Source: Sipunculus nudus
Lineage: Eukaryota; Annelida; Sipuncula; Golfingiida; Sipunculidae
Length of the DNA stretch: 64,000 nt
Assembly (NCBI GenBank): GCA_026874595.1
Contig: CM049310.1
Location: forward strand, 52,158,558 to 52,222,557
Direction of reading: 5' to 3'
Position numbers and translations under genes: made by a program
The notes under the pieces: generated by a model
Databases searched by the model: none
Told to the model about the DNA's origin: nothing
The model's input: the letters and a program-made list of their open reading frames with translations, nothing else
In this document: piece after piece, positions 57,656-64,000 of the stretch
How positions within the stretch are numbered: position 1 is the stretch's first letter
Layout of the letters: each line of letters begins with the position of its first letter

Positions 57656-59191
57656 GTAAAAGTTTAAAGTTTAAAAGTCCTGTCTAGGTAGGTAACTAAA
57701 ATAGACTTTTTGTTCCTCGGGGTCTATTCGCCGAACTGTCTATCATTTGCGACTCTCTGATGTTCGCATTATCTCAAAGCCTATTGCTATGAAATGATTT
57801 GTTTCTGTGGGATGATGTGTGCTGTCAATTTTACACTTTCCAGATATCTTATTTGGCTTCAGATCTCAGATTTTCTTTTGTGTGCATCGTCTTAAAATAG
57901 AAAGTGGTATGGGATTGGTCCAATGGGAATTATACGCTCTGAAATCCAGTGAGGTTGCCAGGCAGCCATCTTGGAGCCCTGGCGGGTATTGAGGCTCGTT
58001 ATACATTCCCTGACTTAATAAAGCAGGAATGGCTGCAACTGTCTGTACCAAACTGTCTGTACCAAACTGTCTGTACCAAACTGTCTGTACCAAACTGCTC
58101 ATGTGACGTGCCTGTGTGTTACCTATAGATGACGCCACTCATGTTAACCTATTTTTTGTGAGCCAAAATGGTATATTCTACTTTTACCTGTAAAAGTAAA
58201 ACAATAACACCCCGGTAGCAAAAAAAAAAAAAAATGAATATGAATTGGGAGTAAGCCATATTGACCTAGTTTCTATTAGCCATCCCATCTTTTTCATTTC
58301 TTCGTATACAAAACAAGAAAGTATAAACACTAACATGTTTAATCATCGTTATCTGTTCCTATAATTAGGTCAAAACCTGTAAAATATAAATGTGTCTGCT
58401 GAGGCCTTCAGTAGTGGATCAGATTCGCTGAGCGCCCTGGCCCATGGTCCACTTGTCTTAAGAAGAAAAAAAAATCTTGGAACATAAGCTTGATTTAAAC
58501 GGTCAATTAAACTGAGCAGCTGTTTGCCCTAAGACTTTAAAAAAGTTTGTTTTCTGGTTTTAATTAATTAAAGCTTGCGTTTTAACTGGATAAAGAAACT
58601 GGGTTGCACTTTTATTTGTTAAAGTATATCTGCCAATAGCAAGCATTGAGGATTCAGGTTTTATGGTCTTGTTTTAATTAAGGGCTAGTACCAGCCATTA
58701 ATTACCCTTACTCGTTCACTCAGTAAAACACACAATTCATCTCAATCAGAATTATTTTATTTTCTTTTGTTGGGAGATTTTAATTAATGATGGTAGTGGG
58801 TAAATGACCCCAGCCCTGTGATCGGAAGATTTATCAAATCAAATGGAAAGTTTAATTTGCTTTGTTTACTTTGGACCTATATTCAACCGGGTGAACCAAC
58901 CGATCAAGACTAATTGCTTTTTCGTCTTATTTTTATATACCATTTTAAATTGATTAATCTGACATTTTTGAATGACAGAAGTACCAACCATATATTTTTT
59001 TGGCATCTATTGATATGAATAATAAGCTGAAAGTAACATAATAATAAATCTTCTGTGGTTACTTAAAAATCATATATATTTTTATATGTCAATAGTTAAT
59101 TGAGGCAATTTAAATGAAAAATAACATGTATGAGTACAATGCTGTACTTAAAAAGAAACAAACTGCGTGCAGAAATGTCTGGTAGTGAACG
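57656..59191. other. spacer with a 14-bp tandem repeat
   Basis: It holds the 14-bp repeat annotated at 58038 and an A14-type run near 58220. No gene or transposon end is recognised. Confidence 0.5.
58038..58097 (+). repeat. 14-bp tandem repeat, four copies
   Basis: ACTGTCTGTACCAA is repeated four times without change and then starts a fifth time. Perfect identity indicates recent slippage. Confidence 0.97.
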
Positions 59192-59632
59192 TCAATCCCA
59201 GATTGTCTTCGTGATGGTTTGACTATTACTATTGTCTTGCATACACTGACCCATTCTTATACTCACGCTTGGAAAGGCATTGCTCAGAACTGATAAAACC
59301 GGATTCACATTGAAAACAGTGTATTTATTTGCTAATTGAAAGAAAAAGCACCTGAATGTGCCAGCACATCTAGTACCGTCACGTCCCTTGCATTTATTCG
59401 AACTAATTGCAAAAGAAGTAAAATTATTAACGAGGGACACATCAATAAGGTAAACTAAATCAGATGAGGGAGTTTCAGAAATATCTGCCACATCATCATC
59501 AAAGAACGAGAGAGTTTTTGAAATTTCTGCCGCATTATCATCTGAGCACGTACTAGTATAAAATCCCATTCTAGGATTAGGACATTCGTATAGGTTACAA
59601 TCCTGAATGGCAATGTGTATTGTTTCGTCCAA
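59192..59632 (-). CDS. unassigned 146-codon frame
   Basis: The minus-strand frame is open for 146 codons from a TTG, with no ATG near its start (the first Met is at about residue 22, in RMGFYTS). It has an acidic middle with an internal near-duplication, AEISKTLSFFDDD and ADISETPSSD (about residues 35-58), and several cysteines (CKGRDGTRCAGTFRC, about 82-96). Lack of an ATG favours an internal exon or chance over a whole gene. No signal peptide or domain is recognised and borders are not defined. Confidence 0.22.
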   Translation of the reverse strand: MDETIHIAIQDCNLYECPNPRMGFYTSTCSDDNAAEISKTLSFFDDDVADISETPSSDLVYLIDVSLVNNFTSFAISSNKCKGRDGTRCAGTFRCFFFQLANKYTVFNVNPVLSVLSNAFPSVSIRMGQCMQDNSNSQTITKTIWD

Positions 59633-60910
59633 AATAAAAGAGTGTATTCAACTGCATGAAGATTATAGAACAAAAAAAAATGATCATTAGTTAAAATTTG
59701 ATGTAAAACATTAACAAGTGCAAGTACAATTAACTAAATATGGTCATAAGCATGCAGCTTTTATATAGAGATGCATTTAGATATAATGTTGTACTCCCGA
59801 AACCAACCTATTGAAGAACAGTACAAAACTTCATTGTCATACTCAGGAGCTTTTAACTTGAACAGTCTTGCTTCTCCCCTCAGAGAAGCCAAGTCTATTC
59901 TGTCTTTCATTAGAATGTTGAAACCCATACTCAGGCAAAAGTAAAATCTTCTAGGTTTTAAAACCTTTTATACCCTTCTACGGTTGTACCTTATGTTAAT
60001 CTTAGTGTCATTTGTATATATAGAGACTCCTTTTCCATGTTATAATTTTAGCTATACGCCAGAAACCATGTGATCATCAGATATATTTTCTTGTTTCCAT
60101 ATTTAGTACCAGATTTCGTTAAAAAATCATTTGGATATACAACTAGACTGTCAAATATGTAACCTTCCCTCAAATAGTATTCATGTTATGTCATTTGTAT
60201 TTGTTGTATCAGGACGTCATTGAAAAACAGTCCTTGCCCAATGAGCAATCTTGTTGAAATTTATTAAAATAAATAAATTAATGCATACGTAATGTGGACT
60301 GTTACTAGGCATTTAGAATACAGGAAAAGCAGTGCGTTTAGGTCACTCTCAGCAATAGTTGGAGACTGATTGTGTGACACATACAGAGAACGACACTGAG
60401 AGTGCAGGTGGTTAATTATTTAGGATATAGAAACACACTGGGTGTCTCTGAAGAGCAGGTGGTCATGTCTAGTCACAGTCTGGTGGATCTGGCGAACTTT
60501 AAAGGTGTGACAGGTAAAACAGATTAACCACATGCACGGGGCCCTCACATGAAACCTCGCCTGAATGTCTACAGACAAGCACTTTCGCAGGCACTTAAAG
60601 GAGATCAGAAGAAAGTCCTTATTAAGATTCCTCAGTTACTAATGAATATCTATATGACATGAGCAAATCTCACAGCACAAAATCTATTTCTGTGGTATTA
60701 ATACTTTCGCTAGTGTTTGATAGCACAAGGTTTACCTATTTGCTTGACTTCTCTTTTTATCGTCAAGCGATGGTCATTAATGTGACAACCCTTAAAGTAT
60801 TTAGAAAATTATTTTTATACAAATGCTTCCTCTGTACCAATTTCTTTCTTCATTTCTGTTGGTTTTCAGCCATAAAATTGTAATTAAAATTGTAATTATG
60901 TCCTGTTCAG
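59633..60910. other. 1.3 kb AT-rich DNA, no gene called
   Basis: A pyrimidine tract ending GGTTTTCAG near 60871 looks like a splice acceptor but is followed by AT-rich DNA. No repeat family is recognised. Confidence 0.4.
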
Positions 60911-61003
60911 AGGTATTTAAAAGTATTAAACAACAATGTAAATTAATGACCAAATATTTTCTATCAGAAACAGTACATTTCCACTTGAAATATTTTACAA
61001 AAG
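60911..61003 (+). CDS. candidate 93-bp internal exon
   Basis: An acceptor-like TCCTGTTCAG ends at 60910 and an AAAAG/GTATAG donor follows 61003. The frame between is open and would encode about 31 residues (EVFKSIKQQCKLMTKYFLSE and onward), with the exon length a multiple of three. The acceptor has a weak pyrimidine tract and the surrounding 150-codon frame is AT-driven, so this is marginal. No family is recognised. Confidence 0.18.
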
Positions 61004-61293
61004 GTATAGGTCTCTACAATATATCGATCCTCCTTGAAAATATTCCCGATTCGAAATACAGTTTGCGGAATTCACAGGATAAAATATTAAACTGCTATAG
61101 TTGGATCAAAATCTTGACTAATTTAGTGGGGCCCAAGGGGCGTTCCGACTTCCACGAATTGGGCACCCGATACGAATTGAACATCTTTTGGCTTCTTGGC
61201 TCTTCGTCGGGGTTTGTGAAGCGCTTCTGCGTAATTCGCACCACTTACGTGCCGACCATTGGCGTAGCTGAGTGAGCATAACCCTCGATGTGG

Positions 61294-61313
61294 GTTTTGA
61301 GTCGACTCAAAAC
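61294..61313. repeat. perfect 20-bp palindrome
   Basis: GTTTTGAGTCGACTCAAAAC is its own reverse complement. It sits at the left of the CpG-rich tract and could be a dimer binding site or the centre of a small inverted repeat. Confidence 0.95.
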
Positions 61314-61790
61314 TTTTTGGCCGCCGCTATGAATTGTCAAACTTCGTAGGTCACATATAACTCCTAGAAGCGCTTCGTAGTCCGTGGTAGATACTTCGTG
61401 TTAGATCGTAAGCTTGACGTAAACTGTTCGGCATACGTCGGGGCAAATCGTGACGCTTCGTGGGCTATTATCAAGTACGTATCACTACGTAAACGCCACT
61501 AAGTATTACGAATTCTTAAGAACTGGCTACAATACAGCTAATAAGAACCTAGGCAGTACCTAAGAATAATTAAGAAATAGTTTAAATCAGACTTAGTACG
61601 AATTTACCCACATTACTTACGCTACAGCAAGAAGTGCTCCCAAATCCTTCCGATACAGTTAAAACGTATTACTAAGGGGCTACGTTACAGTTACAAAGCT
61701 GCTACAAAGAGCTACGAAAACACTTTTTCACGATCTTCAGGTAAAAATAAGTGAAAATGGTAAATGTGTTGTCAAAGGGTCATACCTCGC

Positions 61791-61910
61791 TGAATCGGAC
61801 TCACAAGAGTACGACTCGATCGTTTAGATATGTGGGCTTTGGAATATAATCCCCATATGCACCGGGGTTTCTACATACACAGATGGCGTAGGTATAGATG
61901 TAGGGAAGAG
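61791..61910 (+). repeat. dispersed repeat, pair with 26046
   Basis: It contains the perfect 26-bp match to 26053-26078 followed by diverged similarity. The copy lies between the two CpG-rich blocks. Confidence 0.6.
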
Positions 61911-62148
61911 GCTAAGGTAGTCCTTTCAAATAAGGCAAATTACATAACATGGCTGTTTTTGTGGTAAAGAGCTCATGGAATAAGTAATGTTTTGTAAGAT
62001 TGCGTATTTTAAATCTTGACAGTTGAGACACGTAGTCCTAGTCACAGTAAAGACAAGTAGACCCACAATGCCAAACTGGAAGAGGTTCGTTTTGAGTAGA
62101 AACGACCTCTGGTGGAAGGGTGTCAAAGGATTAGTCATTTGTGTACAG

Positions 62149-62243
62149 AGAGAATCAAGCAAAAAGACAACCAAAGACACCAAATAGAAAGTTAGTAGCC
62201 CGGGAAAGGTCAGGTTACAGGTCATTCAAAGAACACAACAGAG
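62149..62243 (+). CDS. candidate exon, basic peptide
   Basis: ATTTGTGTACAG ends at 62148 and AACAGAG/GTAATG provides a donor at 62243. The enclosed 95 bp encode a strongly basic stretch (ENQAKRQPKTPNRKLVARER and onward). The open frame continues to a stop at 62329 with an E/Q-rich end. Purine-rich DNA can produce such frames by chance. Function is unknown. Confidence 0.18.
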
Positions 62244-62837
62244 GTAATGAAATGAAGGATAGGCTGACACACGGAGAGGAGAAGGCCCAGCAGGAACAGC
62301 AGGAGGAAAAACTACCAGAGGAAGTATGAGAGGAGGAAGATAACCCTTCTACATTACAGATATAGATCTTCCACTGTGATTTTTCGCTTGATATAATATA
62401 CCATACCATAACAGTTACGTGTTTAAATACGTCCACCCTTATCGTTACGTATAGCGTTATTAAGCGTAGCAACCTGCAAGTGAATCTTAATAATGTTTTC
62501 TGATGCTAGTCGTATGTATTCAGTACATATCGTATCCAATGACTGTTTTGTTCATATCAGAAGCGCAGTGGTTCATTGTACTTCGTAGTAACTATATAGT
62601 AGCTCCTACGAAACAAGCTGTAGATTTATTGTGACGGACTATTAGCTACGTTATGCTTTAATTGTGAATGATTCGAAGCAACACCGTAAGGCTTCTTAGT
62701 GGCTTATTCCCTGTCATGTCATCAGGGCTGAATCGCGCGGAATTTCTTAACCGTCGATATCTTTCCTGTTCGTAGCTCATCGGGAGATCATTTTGTGGAA
62801 GTGGGAACGCCTTTCAAGTGTAAAGTGTATGCAAAGA

Positions 62838-63100
62838 ATGTTTCAGGTAGAGCACAGGGCTCAAAGCCAGGAGATCGAATCCCTGCCGAGGCGATGAGAT
62901 TTTTCACGGTCGGCCCCCACCCAGGGTGAGCGCTCTGCAGGCTAAATGGGGAAACGGTGCCCAACAGTCGTGGACACTCACAAAAGAGTGCGCCTTTCGG
63001 GGGTTCCTCGATGGTTATGACCCAGCATTGGGGATGACACACATCCAGGTGTATATACACAGAGCCTGGTTGACGCAAGAATTATAACGTGTTAGCTCCT
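62838..63100 (+). mobile_element. tRNA-derived SINE, copy 4
   Basis: The head has lost part of its A box (TTTCAGGTAGAGCACAGGGC) but keeps a perfect B box, GATCGAATC, near 62873. The body reads GATGAGATTTTTCACGGTCG, CCCACCCAGGGTGAGCGCTC, GTGCCCAACAGTCGTG, GCGCCTTTCGGGGG, ATGACCCAGCATTGGGG and GGTTGACGCAAGAATT. It is the longest copy in the window and best shows the family's 3' half, which may derive from the partner LINE. The minus-strand frame 62788-63078 is a shadow of this repeat. Confidence 0.8.
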
Positions 63101-64000
63101 GTCACGTAGTCCGAAACCGGAATGGAATTCTGTAGATGTACATAATACTTTGTTAAGCAAGCATTGGAAAAAATGGAGGCGGTTACCTCTACCAATAAAT
63201 TTAAAAAAAAGGATTTTCACATTAAATGAACTAGATGTATGAAATCATGGGAACCACTGCCCGCCCCCCTTCCCCTCTCCCCCCCCCCCCCCCACACACA
63301 ATAAACCCACGGGACAGGTCCGCAAATTAGCGATAATCGAAAAAATCGGCTAGGAAGTGTGCGACCTTGGGATAATGTCAAGGTAAGAAAATATATCAGG
63401 TGCGAATTAGTGACCTAGGACTAATCTTGTACACAAATTTCAGCTTTTGAAATTTTCGGCTTTTAAAAGTCTTATTGGAGATCTGTCACAAAAAGGGGGA
63501 AGAAATGTAATTTATAGTTTGCACTTAAGGGACTTGAGTAGGTTTACCTAAATATGAATATAAAAAAAAATCAGCTGATCTGCCTCTATAAACTTCCACC
63601 ACCTTCGGGGGAGACTTAAATACAGTGCCTACTAGGAAAAAAAACCAATTTTCTGTTGATTTGTAAAATTAAAAAGTAAAGAAGCAGTCTCTCATTGTAA
63701 AAGCGTGTATTGGTGCGATTTAACGACCATACAAGTAAAGACCCCAATGGGCTCCTCTGTGCTTTATCTAGGTTAACATGTTTTAATTTTCCTGAACAGA
63801 TGACGCAAGTACTGTATTAAGTGTATGGGCGTACTGGGATGGACATGTGATATTAAGCAAGTATTATGACACGAATATGGAAAAACTTAATACGGGGATC
63901 ATCCTTTCATGTTCAAAATGTATGATCTTTACACGATTTAATGTAGTGGTCATTTCATTAATAGAAAGGGTTTCAGGTCCATTGCAAAAATACCTATCTT
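63101..64000. other. AT-rich end of window, no gene called
   Basis: It contains a C homopolymer followed by CACACACA near 63278-63300. No coding frame or repeat family is recognised. Confidence 0.5.

Larger units (their letters stand above)
61120..62720. repeat. CpG/TACG-rich tract of unknown origin
   Basis: From about 61120 to 61740 and again from 62400 to 62720 the sequence is dense in CGTA, TACG, TTCGTAG and GCTACG words that are rare elsewhere in the window. The two blocks flank a less CpG-rich centre. I compared the blocks in inverted orientation and did not find a clean terminal repeat. The tract may be a young, not yet CpG-depleted transposon or a distinct satellite-like repeat. Confidence 0.4.

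Noticed and set aside
62788-63078. 96-codon minus-strand frame, and plus-strand frame 51427-51654
   Set aside because: Both lie largely in copies of the SINE and reflect its sequence.
1-64000. Prokaryotic features: operons, ribosome binding sites, integrons, toxin-antitoxin or phage genes; also endogenous viral genes
   Set aside because: No frame longer than about 150 codons, no tightly packed same-strand genes, and no viral or phage protein signature on either strand.

Overview
The window looks like intergenic or intronic DNA from an animal genome, most likely a marine invertebrate and possibly a mollusc. This is an inference from texture, not an identification. By eye the sequence is about two-thirds A+T. 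It carries many (TA)n and (CT)n microsatellites, tRNA-headed SINEs, short TIR transposons and minisatellites. I found no long open reading frame (the longest is about 150 codons) and no operon-like packing. I see no rRNA, no convincing functional tRNA gene, no CRISPR array and no recognisable transposase, reverse transcriptase or viral gene.

Layout. 1-5.8 kb: AT-rich DNA with one SINE and one hAT-like end. 5.8-9.3 kb: the densest repeat block, with a GC-rich repeat island holding a fold-back element flanked by TAA, then a 1.65-kb inverted-repeat element whose arms are tandem arrays of a roughly 20-bp word. 9.3-20 kb: mostly unstructured, with three short pogo-like MITEs and a SINE-like head. 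20.0-22.3 kb: a very recent exact tandem duplication of a 1.14-kb segment; each copy has a possible terminal exon. 22-40 kb: long quiet AT-rich stretches with minisatellites at 26 and 28 kb, a MITE at 32 kb and a SINE-like repeat at 34 kb. 40-44 kb: three copies of one motif around a pentapeptide-coding minisatellite. 47-52 kb: a hAT-like MITE, a possible minus-strand exon, (CT)n/(TA)n tracts with a pogo-like MITE inside them, a SINE and a 170-206 bp tandem duplication. 55.4-56.2 kb: a well-bounded hAT-like element with an 8-bp target-site duplication. 57-64 kb: another SINE-like repeat, a relic of the 7.7-9.3 kb element, a CpG/TACG-rich tract with a 20-bp palindrome, and the best SINE copy.

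Protein-coding content is weak. I list eight open reading frames or possible exons, chosen because they have splice-like borders, balanced composition or hydrophobic segments. None is recognised with confidence and none should be given a function without homology or RNA data. The best-supported content is the set of non-autonomous DNA transposons and SINEs, and several of these families recur within the window. No new multi-gene system is evident; the most unusual objects are the two fold-back elements at 6.1-9.3 kb and the 20-22 kb duplication.
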